A stretch of DNA of 58,212 bases from Ascoidea asiatica (GCA_001600695.1 BCKQ01000023.1:107926-166137); one strand, 5' to 3'; shown: positions 20,076 through 30,130, counted from the first letter of the stretch. Notes: generated by a model not told the origin, from the letters alone. Numbers and translations are program-made.

Positions 20076-21914
20076 TTATACAAAAACATCTATTCCAGTT
20101 TCATTTATAAGATTTAAACCAAATAATCTGACTATCGTTATAGACAATTTTTTAAACATCTCAATTTCAATTTCTTTGAATTTTTTATTATTTAAATTAT
20201 ATTGATAATGATAATCAAAATTTGTTGATATCATAAATTTAATATTCAAATTATCAAATTTATTATTCATAATTAGTTTAAAAACTTGATTCAAAGGTAA
20301 TAAACCAGGTACAACCAAAGGTATTGCTACTCTATCAATAACTTCTTCATCATCATTATAATTACTATATTCATCAGAATCTCTTGTGAATGTTGTATTA
20401 TATTCATAATTAAATTCAGATATTTTATATTTGATATTTAATTCATCTTTAAATTTTTTAATAATACTATCTAAATTCTTAAATGCAATACCATTTTTAC
20501 CATATAATTTTTCAGTAATATTGATTAAATTTGTATTTTCATTATAAGATTCTGGACAAATTGGAAAATTATCATAATCTATATCAATTTCTTCACTAAT
20601 ATTATTATTATTATTATCATCATCATTTGGAGTAAAGCACAATAAATTATCGTTTTTTCTATTATTCAAATTTTCTAAATCATTATTATATTTATTTAAA
20701 TTGAAATACTTGTAATCAATTAAATTCAATAATTCACCACCAAATTTTTTTTTATAATTCATTTTTGGACAATTTGAAATATAATATCCTAAATAATAAT
20801 ATTTTTTATTCATAAGATGTGTTAATATTAAATCTTTTATAATTGAAAAATTACCTAATGACATTTTTTTGAAATCAGGATCATAAATAAAATAAACAGA
20901 AGAAATTCCATCAATTAAAATATCAATTATACTCAATGCAATTAATTCATTATTATAATAATAACATTCATGAGTTGGACCAATTCTTTTATAAAAATCT
21001 TTTGATTGTGGTTTATTACCTAATTTAAACCAATTATTTAATTGATTGAATTGATTTTCATTACCATTGATAATTTTTTCATTAAAAGGAGATTTACAAA
21101 GAAAATTTTTAAAAGTTTTTATTGATATATTTTTTGGATCATCACTATGAATTTTAACTTGATATTTTTTATATAAATTGAATTTTTCTAAAGTACAAAT
21201 TGGAGTTTCAAACTTTGTTTTTAAATTTGTATCTTTATGATTAAAAAATTTTAAAAATAAATCAATTAGTTCAATATTATTATTATTATGTAAGATTAAA
21301 TTTTTTTTATTATTAAAATCATTTGAATTATTGAAGAATTTTATAAATTTTTTTATAGTTTTTTTATGATCATTAATTAAATTAAAATTTAATAAATTTG
21401 ATCTAATTGAATATAATTTACAACAATTTCTTAAATTATCCATTTTATAAAAAAAATTTCCAGATCTTCTAAAATTTTTATTAATTAAAATTTCATAATT
21501 TTTAATTGAAATTTGAAAAATCTGAAAACCAAATTCATTTGAGTTTTTTTTATTTGGAAATTTAATTAATGAATCATTATAACAATATGAACAACCAAAA
21601 TTTTTGAAATATAAAGGATTATCAATTACTAATTTTGAATTATTATTATCATAATCAATTGGAGATATATTATCATCTAATTTATTATTTATATCAAAAT
21701 TTTCATCATCGTCGTCGTCATCGTCGTCATCATCATCTTCTTCTTCTTCATAATCTAAACCTTCTCCAAGAGATAAATTTAAAGAAGGATCTTCAGGAAT
21801 TTGTGGATTTAAATCTTGAACAATTTGATCATCTTGATCCAAGATATATTCAGCATCATTATTATTCAAATCTTTGAAAATATTTGTAGATTTTTTATTA
21901 TTTTCTTCACTCAT
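20076..21914 (-). CDS. ATE1: Arginyl-tRNA--protein transferase Ate1
   Basis: Encodes 612 residues. Ate1 attaches Arg from Arg-tRNA to N-terminal Asp, Glu or oxidised Cys, creating degrons for the Arg/N-degron pathway. The N-terminal ATE domain shows C-x2-C at residues 108 and 111, RRSG at 149-152 and a CC pair at 164-165 before LYSIR, all family landmarks and linked to Fe-S or metal binding. The C-terminal domain shows SSVYFIYDPDF, SLGNFSIIKDL, YYLGYYISNCPKM and YKKKFGGELL. Yeast Ate1 is about 500 residues; extra length comes from an acidic N-terminal leader with a twelve-Asp run (about 60-71) and Asn-rich loops. The start at 21914 is the first in-frame ATG. Confidence 0.93.
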   Translation of the reverse strand: MSEENNKKSTNIFKDLNNNDAEYILDQDDQIVQDLNPQIPEDPSLNLSLGEGLDYEEEEDDDDDDDDDDDENFDINNKLDDNISPIDYDNNNSKLVIDNPLYFKNFGCSYCYNDSLIKFPNKKNSNEFGFQIFQISIKNYEILINKNFRRSGNFFYKMDNLRNCCKLYSIRSNLLNFNLINDHKKTIKKFIKFFNNSNDFNNKKNLILHNNNNIELIDLFLKFFNHKDTNLKTKFETPICTLEKFNLYKKYQVKIHSDDPKNISIKTFKNFLCKSPFNEKIINGNENQFNQLNNWFKLGNKPQSKDFYKRIGPTHECYYYNNELIALSIIDILIDGISSVYFIYDPDFKKMSLGNFSIIKDLILTHLMNKKYYYLGYYISNCPKMNYKKKFGGELLNLIDYKYFNLNKYNNDLENLNNRKNDNLLCFTPNDDDNNNNNISEEIDIDYDNFPICPESYNENTNLINITEKLYGKNGIAFKNLDSIIKKFKDELNIKYKISEFNYEYNTTFTRDSDEYSNYNDDEEVIDRVAIPLVVPGLLPLNQVFKLIMNNKFDNLNIKFMISTNFDYHYQYNLNNKKFKEIEIEMFKKLSITIVRLFGLNLINETGIDVFV

Positions 21915-23290
21915 TATTCTGAAATCTAAAAAAGATGTAAATAAAGTAAATAAAAAGTATAAAAAATATAAAAAGAATAAAAATATGAAAGTATGAAAAA
22001 AAAAAAGAATAAATGAGAGGAATTAAATTGATTAAATGAAATAAATAAGTAAGTTTGAATCAAATTATGAAGAAATTTAGTCTTATTTTATATGAATTAA
22101 GATTATTATTATTAAATCTAGACCAAATATCAAATTTGCCTTCAAAATGTAACTGATGTATTTAGTACTATTTAGGTTTTTATACCGGAATTTATAGTTA
22201 TTTATCTAAAATATTTAAAATATACAAGTCTTTCAAATAAAATACTTAGAATTGAAAGAAGCTTGTGAATAGATGAATATTTATGACAATTAATTGGTAA
22301 ATTAGATTGTAAATTAGTGAATTAATGAATTAATAAATTGGTGAATTGATGAATTGAAGAATTGATAAATTGTTTGTTATTTGAATTGTTTATTTATTAA
22401 TGATAAGTTGATTTAGTTGATTGAAATTGTTTTCTGGTCACTTTTTGGAAACAATTCACTGAGAGAAATGAATGAGTTCGGGATAAGCAGAAGTTGGAAG
22501 TGCTGAGATCTGAGTTTGCAAACTGAGACCAGAAACTGAGAGAAACACCGTGCGCACTGCACCGCCACACAAGCGCGAGCTACGCGCAACTTTTCTACGA
22601 CTTTTCCACGAGTGCAAAGAGACCAACTACCGAAATGTGCGAGTGAGGGCAAATTTTGTGTGCAAATTGTGTGCAATTCGTTACACACAACGCAAGAACA
22701 GCACTACGCAACGTGCAACAGACATGCACAATTTTCAAACTAGGTTATGCGTTAAAGGTATTCACATGTGCCGCACTGTTTGCTGTCTCAGAAAGGCAAA
22801 TCCCGAAACATGCGCGCATCTTTAATTGCGTGGGATTGCCACCCGACTGGGAAACTTTACGATTTCAGTTTTAGTTCGGCTTTCCCAAACACTTAACACT
22901 TCTTGAGTAATGAAAGCCCAAAGCCCCGCTACCGGAAGAACCTGGCAAGCTTCTTAGCAATCAGGGAACTGTGCCAGTGACGTCCTAGGGCTTTATAATA
23001 TATATAATCCTGAAAAAGATACCACAGTTCTGGAGCTTATTAAGTCACTTGACTTTTTAAGGAAACTGTAGAACCAAATGAACAACATACATTTTAAAGC
23101 ACCCTTTAGACGTTTATTTAACGCTCAAGATTAATTAAAAATAATAAATAATCCTCGATAGTGAAGAGTATCAAGTTAGAAATATCTATAATCTACAAAT
23201 ATATATAAATAATAATATAATTTGTCCCATAGCTATTTAAAAGGGAATATATTTCAAGTAATTATTATTAAAAAAAGTACTATTTCAAAA
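21915..23290. other. Divergent promoter region of ATE1 and GET5 with a GC island
   Basis: Bases 21915-22400 are AT-rich. From about 22430 to 22990 the DNA is GC-rich, with repeated GTGTGCAA and GCGC words, and includes ATTGCCACC (22835-22843), a near match to the Rpn4 PACE element. Small open frames that fill the island overlap each other on both strands and have no coding signature. AT-rich leader DNA precedes the GET5 start. Confidence 0.45.
22835..22843. promoter_or_regulatory. PACE-like element (possible Rpn4 site)
   Basis: ATTGCCACC is the reverse complement of GGTGGCAAT, one base from the PACE consensus GGTGGCAAA bound by Rpn4. It lies about 450 bases before GET5 and about 920 before ATE1. 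A one-off match. Confidence 0.25.
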
Positions 23291-24157
23291 ATGTCAGTAG
23301 TAATTGAAGATGAAGAAGAAAACTATATCAATAATTATTTGAATTTATTATATTCTAAATTACCAATTGATGAAGAAACAAATGAGAAAAAATTAAAATA
23401 TTCAAATGATTTTAAGTTAGATTTAAAAGAATTATCAAATAAGAATTCCTTGCCTGGCTTCTCTAATTATCCAGTAATTAAAAAGTCTCCAATTTTCAAA
23501 ACTAACAATAATATTAATATTCATAATAATAATAACACAAATTCCAGTGATAATGAAGTAAATAATGATAATCAAATTGTTAATGACTCGAAAAAAATTG
23601 ATATAAATATAACTGCAAAATCAATTAAACCTCCATATAAATTCAATTTATCTTTTAAACTAGATAATATAAATAATAAAAATCTAACAATATTTCAAGT
23701 GAAAGAAATTCTATTAAGTAATATTCATGATTTGAATAATGAAATATTCGATGAAAAAATTTTAAAAATTGATCAAATCAAATTAATTTTAAAAGGTAAA
23801 ATTTTGAATAATAAAGACAATTTAAGTGATTTAATTTCAAAATTGAGTAATTCTAAAGATTCTAAAGATTTTAATGAACTAAATTTAACTTTACAAGTAT
23901 TCATCAAAGATTTAACTATTGAAGAATTAAATGAAATTAAATTGAAAAAACTTCAAGAAATTGAAAATAATGAACTTCAAAATCAGAAAAATTTAGAAAG
24001 AGAAAAGTTAAAAAACTGTAATACTAATAGTAATAATGATCATAATGAAATAGATGAAGATACTTGGAATAAAATAAATATTCTCTTAATTGAAAAATAT
24101 GGAGAACCTAAAGGTAATTCAATATCTAAAACTCTCAAAACAAAATTCTATAATTAA
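23291..24157 (+). CDS. GET5: Get5/Mdy2, ubiquitin-like GET-pathway protein
   Basis: Encodes 288 residues from ATG 23291; the open frame extends 23 codons upstream without an ATG, so 23291 is the natural start. The middle is a ubiquitin-like domain that lines up with yeast Mdy2: TAKSIKPPYKFNLSFKL, then TIFQVKEILLS, then IKLILKGKIL. The N-terminus (NYLNLLYSKLP and acidic repeats) resembles the Get4-binding part, and the C-terminus (EDTWNKINILLIEKYG) resembles the homodimerisation domain. Get5 with Get4 links Sgt2 to the Get3 ATPase for insertion of tail-anchored proteins into the ER. Yeast Mdy2 has 212 residues; Asn/Lys-rich linkers account for the difference. Confidence 0.8.
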   Translation: MSVVIEDEEENYINNYLNLLYSKLPIDEETNEKKLKYSNDFKLDLKELSNKNSLPGFSNYPVIKKSPIFKTNNNINIHNNNNTNSSDNEVNNDNQIVNDSKKIDINITAKSIKPPYKFNLSFKLDNINNKNLTIFQVKEILLSNIHDLNNEIFDEKILKIDQIKLILKGKILNNKDNLSDLISKLSNSKDSKDFNELNLTLQVFIKDLTIEELNEIKLKKLQEIENNELQNQKNLEREKLKNCNTNSNNDHNEIDEDTWNKINILLIEKYGEPKGNSISKTLKTKFYN

Positions 24158-24476
24158 ATAATCAATGAATAAATAGTTTTTTTTTTGAAATTAAAGCGAG
24201 ACCAAAAACGTGGGTCTGAAAAATAAAATATTTTTTTTTTTAAAAATTTTTGTTTTGATTACGTAACGTGTCAATCAGCGCTCGTGACTTTTTTTTTTTT
24301 TACGGCTGCTTTTTTTTTTGCTGAAACTGAAAAGGTGAGAAAAAGTGAGAAAGTTGAGAAAGAATTTGAGATTGAAGATGCTTTATTTGCAGTTACCCTT
24401 TTATTATTTCAAACGTCTAGGGTAACAACAACACTTTGATAACAAGAAACCATCTCATCAACAGAAGTTAATCAAA
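24158..24476. other. REB1 promoter region
   Basis: Spacer between two genes on the plus strand, with several T tracts and the paired Reb1-type sites listed separately. ACGTAACGTG lies near 24260. No gene or RNA is seen. Confidence 0.5.
24393..24425. promoter_or_regulatory. Inverted pair of Reb1-type sites before REB1
   Basis: TTACCCT (24393-24399) and AGGGTAA (24419-24425) face each other, 19 bases apart, 52-84 bases upstream of the REB1 start codon. The Reb1 consensus core is TTACCC followed by G or T. Yeast REB1 is known to be repressed by its own product through sites in its promoter, so this fits autoregulation. Confidence 0.6.
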
Positions 24477-26546
24477 ATGAATAATGATAATTTAAATGAT
24501 AAGAAAGACGATGATAAGAAAGATATTGAAAAGGATATAATCCTCAGTATTATTCCTGATAAAATCGAAAATGAAATTGTAAAAAAAATTGTAAATGATA
24601 ATCTAAATGATAGTTTAGATGATCTTCAAAATTCTATTCATCAAAATGATAATGATAATGAAAATATTAATGAAAATATAAATGAAATTGTAAATGATAA
24701 TCTTTATAAAAAAAGATCAAATCCTGATCAAAATTCTGATCAAATTGATTTAAATTATTATTTAATGAGTTTAAATCAAATTGAATCTAAAATAAAGAAA
24801 CGTAAAATTAATAATAATAATAATAATAATAATAAAAATAGTATCAATAATAATGAAAATGATAATTTAAATAGCTCAAATCATTCTGGCAGTGAAAACA
24901 ATGCAATTGATAATATAGATGCTAATAAAAATGATAATAAAAATGATAATAATAACGATAATAATGACAATAATGACAATTCTAATCATGATAATAATGA
25001 GAAAATTCATAACTTTAATCAAAATGTTATTAAAGAACCTGAATTCGATCCAGAATTATCAAATTTGTCAAATTTAAATTCTTCTGCAACTTTACATAAC
25101 CCAGATCATAATTCTATGGTAACTGCTGCTGTTAATGATGCAAAAAAATTATCTTCTGCATTAGACTTTTCAAATAATGATGATAATGATCCAAATGCTA
25201 ATGATAATAACGACAATGGAGATGATCATATTGATAATGATAATGATAATCAGCATACTAATAATAATAATAATCAAGATAACATGAATTTATCACTAGA
25301 AAATGATCCTCACTCTTTTGTTAATGCTCTAATATTATCTCAAACTACTGATCAAGTTCAAATTCAAAACCATATTGCAACTCATTTAGATAATCAACTA
25401 TCAAATCAATTATCAAATCAATTATCAAATCAATTACAAAATCAAATAACTAATGAAATTCAAAATCATTTAAAAACTGAAGCTGAACTTCAAATTGAAA
25501 ATCAAATTGAAAATTTAGGTCAAAATCAAGACCAAAATGTAGATGAAAATCAAAATCAAAATCAAATCAAAAGTGAAATCAAAAATCAAAATCAAAATGA
25601 TATCAATAATCAAAATAATCAATTTTCAATGATTTCAAATGAACAAGAAGCTTTATTAGCTCAAGCTGTTTTAAATGCTGGTTCTTGGATTAAACAAGGA
25701 AATTCAGCTTCTTTATTTTCAAAAGAAGAAATTGGTGGTATAGATAAATTTATTATGGCTTATTGTAAAATAAATGATTTAACAAGAAATGATATTTGTC
25801 AAAGAGTTTGGTCAAATGATAGAAAAAAAGATGATTTTTGGTTATCTTTACAAAAAGTTTTACCAAATAGATCAAGAACTTCAATTTATAAACATGTTAG
25901 AAGACAATATCATATTTTTAAAGCAAGAGGTACTTGGACTCCTGATGAAGATAATCAATTATTAAAATTAGCTAATGAAAATGTTGGAAAATGGAAATTT
26001 ATTGGTCAAGAAATGAATAGAATGCCAGAAGATTGTAGAGATAGATGGAGAAATTATATTAAATGTGGTCCTAATAGAAAACAAAATGTTTGGTCTAAAG
26101 ATGAAGAAAATCAATTGAAACAAATAATTACTGATATTTTCAATAGTAATGAAGAAAATCCAATAATAAATTGGACAATAGTTTCTGAAAAAATGGGTGG
26201 TACAAGATCAAGAATTCAATGTCGTTATAAATGGACTAAACTATTAAAAAGACAATCTGTTGAAAAAGTTAAACAAATTTCAGTAGTTGATAAAATCTGG
26301 TTACTTTCAAGATTAAAAGAATTAGGTTTTACTGAAGATAAACAAATTGATTGGGATGCATTAGCTTCATTACATCCAAGAAGTTATTGGACTGGAACTG
26401 ATTTTAAAATTTGTTATGAAAAATTAAGAATTCCCGTAAAAGATCATAAAAGAAAAAGAGTTGATGAAATTTGTTCTGATTTATTAGAAAAATTATATAA
26501 AGAAGAAAGAGATCAATTAATTAATAATGAGACAGTTGAGATTTAA
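24477..26546 (+). CDS. REB1: Reb1, Myb-type general regulatory factor
   Basis: Encodes 689 residues. The N-terminal about 390 are Asn/Asp/Gln-rich, with LSNQ and ENQIQ repeats. The DNA-binding region follows the yeast Reb1 plan: a Myb-like segment with NDICQRVWS, FWLSLQKVLP and SIYKHVRRQYHIF, then a Myb repeat from about residue 482 (GTWTPDEDNQL, MPEDCRDRWRNYIKCG), a second (NVWSKDEENQL) and the motif NWTIVSEKMGGTRSRIQCRYKW. It ends with the conserved WTGTDFKICYEKLRI and EICSDLLEKLY. Reb1 binds TTACCCG, clears nucleosomes, terminates RNA polymerase I and blocks Pol II read-through. The yeast protein is 810 residues; the long insert between its Myb repeats is missing here. Confidence 0.93.
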   Translation: MNNDNLNDKKDDDKKDIEKDIILSIIPDKIENEIVKKIVNDNLNDSLDDLQNSIHQNDNDNENINENINEIVNDNLYKKRSNPDQNSDQIDLNYYLMSLNQIESKIKKRKINNNNNNNNKNSINNNENDNLNSSNHSGSENNAIDNIDANKNDNKNDNNNDNNDNNDNSNHDNNEKIHNFNQNVIKEPEFDPELSNLSNLNSSATLHNPDHNSMVTAAVNDAKKLSSALDFSNNDDNDPNANDNNDNGDDHIDNDNDNQHTNNNNNQDNMNLSLENDPHSFVNALILSQTTDQVQIQNHIATHLDNQLSNQLSNQLSNQLQNQITNEIQNHLKTEAELQIENQIENLGQNQDQNVDENQNQNQIKSEIKNQNQNDINNQNNQFSMISNEQEALLAQAVLNAGSWIKQGNSASLFSKEEIGGIDKFIMAYCKINDLTRNDICQRVWSNDRKKDDFWLSLQKVLPNRSRTSIYKHVRRQYHIFKARGTWTPDEDNQLLKLANENVGKWKFIGQEMNRMPEDCRDRWRNYIKCGPNRKQNVWSKDEENQLKQIITDIFNSNEENPIINWTIVSEKMGGTRSRIQCRYKWTKLLKRQSVEKVKQISVVDKIWLLSRLKELGFTEDKQIDWDALASLHPRSYWTGTDFKICYEKLRIPVKDHKRKRVDEICSDLLEKLYKEERDQLINNETVEI

Positions 26547-26649
26547 AATCATTCAATAATAATCAAACATTTTAATAATACATATATATTAAATATTAAA
26601 TATTAAATACAAATATTAAGCCTGAAAAATAAACTAATTAATTCATTGA

Positions 26650-27234
26650 TTAGTCTGATGTAAACCATTTTTTAGCATCTTTATGACTTTCAGAAACAGA
26701 TTTATAAATTTTTTTCTCAATTTCATCAAGACCATATAAAAATTCATAAACAGAATCATTATTTAAACTGTTTCCTTTCATTGTTGTAGCAAAATCATTA
26801 ATAATTATACTTCTTTCTTTTAACATATTTTGAACTATTTGAATTAAATCTTCATCACCTAATTTTTCAGTTAATTTATAATAATTTGAACAAATTGAAT
26901 GTAAATCACAATTAACAGGATTAGTTTTTATTGCATTAATTACTTTTAAACTAAAACATTCAGGTTGAATTAATTCAACAAAAGTTTTTTGATCTTCTAA
27001 ATCTTCATCATCATTATTATTATTATCATTATCATCATTTGAAACTGCAACTGTAGCTAATATTTCAGCTAACCATAAAGGTAAATCTAATTTTGAATTT
27101 TTTTCAATTGAAGAATCTTCATTATCTTCTTTATTTTCCAAAAATCCTAAACCAGGAACAGTTATTGAAAATTTACAAGGTATTTTTTCACCATCTGCAA
27201 TAATATCATCTATATCATAATAATTGCTACTCAT
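26650..27234 (-). CDS. PSF3: GINS complex subunit Psf3
   Basis: Encodes 194 residues, the same length as yeast Psf3. The N-terminus YYDIDDIIADGEKIPCKF and PGLGFLE match the family, followed by LDLPLWLAEILA, KVINAIKTNPVNCDLHSI and the C-terminal EIEKKIYKSVSESHKDAKKW. Psf3 is one of four subunits of GINS, part of the Cdc45-Mcm2-7-GINS replicative helicase. A short acidic Asp/Asn insert sits at about residues 66-78. It converges with REB1, 103 bases apart. An MCB box lies in its promoter. Confidence 0.93.
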   Translation of the reverse strand: MSSNYYDIDDIIADGEKIPCKFSITVPGLGFLENKEDNEDSSIEKNSKLDLPLWLAEILATVAVSNDDNDNNNNDDEDLEDQKTFVELIQPECFSLKVINAIKTNPVNCDLHSICSNYYKLTEKLGDEDLIQIVQNMLKERSIIINDFATTMKGNSLNNDSVYEFLYGLDEIEKKIYKSVSESHKDAKKWFTSD

Positions 27235-27751
27235 TCTCTATCATTCTATATCATTATTTGATAATAAGTATTAAGTATTAAGTATGTTGATGAAAATAAA
27301 CTAAATTAAATAGATTATTCAAACACGTAAAATATTTTATATTTAAAGCAAAAACTAAAATGCTTACTAAATCGGTACTATTTTCTTAACGGAGTTTTCC
27401 AGTAAAAGCAAAGACGCGTAACGAAAGTAAATATAAAAAAAAAAAAAATTAAAAAATAAAAGGTATCGGAGAAAGCACAACTAAGTTTTATGAAACTAAG
27501 ATACCAATATTATTGAAACTATTTTTACGAAATATTGATGAATGGGTTGAATTATTATAAAAGACTTTGATAAAAATTTAAATTAAAGTACAGGATTAAA
27601 TAAATCTTGGTTTTAGGGTGCTAAACAAAAATATATAAGAATGCAAGTTTAAAAAAAGGAAAGAAGAAGAAAAAGAAAAAGAAAAGTATTAAATGACAAA
27701 TTGAATTGATGAGATAAAAAAGTTTGTTTTAATTCGATTGAAGGTATTAGT
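27235..27751. other. PSF3 promoter and Ato copy 3 3' side
   Basis: AT-rich spacer with the MCB element near 27414. The remaining bases up to the end of Ato copy 3 are purine-rich on the plus strand (AAGAAGAAAA type). No gene is seen. Confidence 0.45.
27414..27419. promoter_or_regulatory. MCB box (MBF site) before PSF3
   Basis: ACGCGT, the MluI cell-cycle box bound by Mbp1/Swi6, 180 bases upstream of the PSF3 start, followed at once by AACGAAA, which resembles an SCB. Replication genes in yeasts are commonly switched on at G1/S through this element. Confidence 0.55.
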
Positions 27752-28615
27752 TTAAGCAGATTCTAAATCTCTTGTGGAATGTCTTTGAGGCATCATAATA
27801 ACTTTAGGTCTCCAGTATGAATTATCTTTATTAGCTTGCTTGGTATATGCAATGAATAAAGCTAAGATTGAGGCAATAATACCAAATATACCACCAGCTC
27901 TTGCAGTTGAAGGAGATTGAGCAAATTTAGAAGCTCCATTCAATGAAAATGTTACAACAACAATCCAAAGTAATGTACAGAAATAAATATCTTCTTTCAA
28001 AGCTAGCAATGCCATCATTAATGTATATATGGCAAATACTAAGTTAAAGAAACCCATGGCATTACAAAAATCTTTTGAATCAGAACCACCATAGGCATCA
28101 ATAACACCAAAAGACTCGGTATGAATCACACCCCAAGCCATCCAAAAACCTCCATAAGATGCAAAAGTATTACAAGCTACACCATCACCGACTATGAAAC
28201 AAAGAATACCTGCAACAAATTGAATGAAACCACCATAGAAAAAAGCAAGACCAATTACAATACTTTCTTCAGTTAATCCTAAAGCTCTTGCATTACATAA
28301 GGAGAATAAAAAGGTGGTTAGGGCAAAAGAACATAATCCCAATGGAGCTGGATCACCAAATTGCCATTTGTTATTGTTATTGTTAATATTGTTATTAGTA
28401 TCAATAGGAGTTTGAATTTGTTCTTGGTCTTGAGATTGAGAATGAGATTGTGATTGAAATTTATTGTTGTTTTCAAGACATAAGGTTTTTAATAAATCAT
28501 TTTTATTTATTTTGTTATTACCAACATAGATGAAATTATCAGTATTATCTTCATTATCAGAATCGCTATCATAATTAGCATGTTTATCTTTTGAAATATA
28601 TTGATTTGAAGACAT
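27752..28615 (-). CDS. Ato/Ady2-family transporter (copy 3)
   Basis: Encodes 287 residues of the AceTr family and is complete. The first 277 residues are identical to copy 2 at 14134, in inverted orientation. The last residues read RHSTRDLESA. The N-terminus has QSQSHSQSQ and VGNNKINKNDLL; the signature reads DPAPLGLCSF; six hydrophobic segments follow with FYGGFIQF, SYGGFWMAWG, GVIDAYGGSD and TARAGGIFG. Yeast Ady2 is 283 residues, so the length is normal. Expected role: acetate uptake or ammonium export at the plasma membrane, usually induced on poor carbon sources. The inverted identity with copy 2 across 12.8 kb is unusual. Confidence 0.9.
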   Translation of the reverse strand: MSSNQYISKDKHANYDSDSDNEDNTDNFIYVGNNKINKNDLLKTLCLENNNKFQSQSHSQSQDQEQIQTPIDTNNNINNNNNKWQFGDPAPLGLCSFALTTFLFSLCNARALGLTEESIVIGLAFFYGGFIQFVAGILCFIVGDGVACNTFASYGGFWMAWGVIHTESFGVIDAYGGSDSKDFCNAMGFFNLVFAIYTLMMALLALKEDIYFCTLLWIVVVTFSLNGASKFAQSPSTARAGGIFGIIASILALFIAYTKQANKDNSYWRPKVIMMPQRHSTRDLESA

Positions 28616-29463
28616 TTTTAAGTAATTGGTGTTTTTGAATTGATTATGTATATGATTAAAGTAATTGATTAATTTTTAATTATTATTAATAATGATTAAT
28701 AATGTTTAAAATAATATATTATAATTTTGATTGATATTAGTTGAATAAATTGTTCAACTTTTATATGATTTCATTATTATAATAATTATTAGTTAATGGT
28801 TATAATATTATGGTACAGTAGTGTAGTGGTATTATGGTAATAGTGATAAAATAGTTTTTATTGAATAAATTATCATTATCAATAAATAAGTAAGAAAGAG
28901 TGATTAGCCATCACATAATATTCCAACTTTATTTTAGCTTGATTGATAAAATTAAATTTTTCTCTTTCTTTTTCTTTTTTCAAATCAAAACATAAAATCA
29001 TAAAAATGAAAAAAAATAAATTATCCAATGGATTTGAATAATTTACCGAACAAAAAACATAGGGATAACAAAAAAATAAATATTATTCACTATCACTTTA
29101 TAATTTCTATTAATTTTCTATTAATTTTCTTTGATTTTCTTTGACTTTCGTTTCAATTAAAGTTCATTCACTGATAAAGAGAATTAAAGCTATGAATAAT
29201 AATCCGTAAGAGTTTGTTTTAGTGCTGTTGTTTTTTGCTTTTTAGAATACTGAAAGAAAATCAGCATTAAAATTGGCCTTTACTAAGATTTATTCGAATG
29301 AAAAACAGGCCAATATCGTATGAAAGAAGCAAAAATGGTTCAATTTTCAATCAGTCCATGCCAGAAAATAATACACAAAACACAAAACACAAAACACAAA
29401 ACCGTGCCGGTCCGCAGAGATCAAATTCAAATTCAAATTCACACGCCAAACCAGGAAATAAAA

Positions 29464-29501
29464 AGGGCCCTCTCGGATGGCGTTGAGCATCAGAGGGCCC
29501 T
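29464..29501. repeat. Inverted repeat AGGGCCCTC / GAGGGCCCT
   Basis: Nine-base perfect arms (29464-29472 and 29493-29501) around a 20-base loop in a GC-rich island. Each arm contains GGGCCC, a word also found at 13733, 13775 and 33156. Confidence 0.85.
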
Positions 29502-29811
29502 GCATGGCTAACCTCAGGCTGAAATGGCCCTACATTGACAAAGTGCTGTCCCTGCGGCCTTGCACAGAACACCCTTTGAATAAAAATCACACCCATGCAT
29601 GGTGCCGTGGAGTGTGACAGACTCTTCTTTTGCGCGGCCACGAGCTGGAACTTTTGCGCAGCGGTGAGGATCGGTTAAGCTCGGTCGGTTTCTGTCTGCA
29701 AATCCGTTTAAAGCTAAGTTTTGTGGGATAAGAGCACATCCTGCATTCACCGATTATCATTTCTGGCTGCGTTCGATGGGTTCCATGGTTCTGGTTTCAG
29801 CCTGCTCCTCG

Positions 29812-29840
29812 GTGGTGTAATGGATAGGTCTATCTAGATG
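29812..29840 (+). pseudogene. tRNA-like 5' fragment
   Basis: TCCTCGG is followed by TGGTGTAATGG, which fits the tRNA A box consensus TRGYNNARNNG. No matching D-stem partner, anticodon arm, B box or 3' acceptor strand follows; the sequence runs on into AT-rich DNA. It may be a tRNA gene broken by a deletion or insertion, or chance. Confidence 0.25.
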
Positions 29841-30099
29841 ATATTTAAGATTGTAAAAGTATTTATTGCAGCTATATATTTGGAATTGCTTAATTCTTAG
29901 AATTAACATTAATTCTAATAATTAAGGGATTACTGATTTATATAAATTGGATAAATCCTACGAATTGATTGTTAATGACACCTAATGCGGATTGAACAAT
30001 TAGTGTTCATAACAGGTGGGATGTTCTGTGAGTGACTCAAAAACTATTGCAAGAGTCTCGCAGCTGATAAGAGTTTTGACATGTAAACGTTAGTCACTT

Positions 30100-30130
30100 T
30101 ATTGAAGCCGGTATTACGCATGCTTCAATA
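30100..30130. repeat. Inverted repeat TATTGAAGC / GCTTCAATA
   Basis: Perfect nine-base arms (30100-30108 and 30122-30130) with a 13-base loop, touching the start of the AAT microsatellite. Another imperfect hairpin (ACACCTAAT with ATTAGTGT) lies about 110 bases upstream, so 29970-30130 may be a small structured RNA. Confidence 0.6.

Noticed and set aside
22413-22874. Three overlapping open frames in the GC island before GET5
   Set aside because: They lie on both strands and in several frames of one GC-rich promoter island, with Cys/Arg-rich random-looking products. Their Cys do not follow the CC-x-C family spacing.
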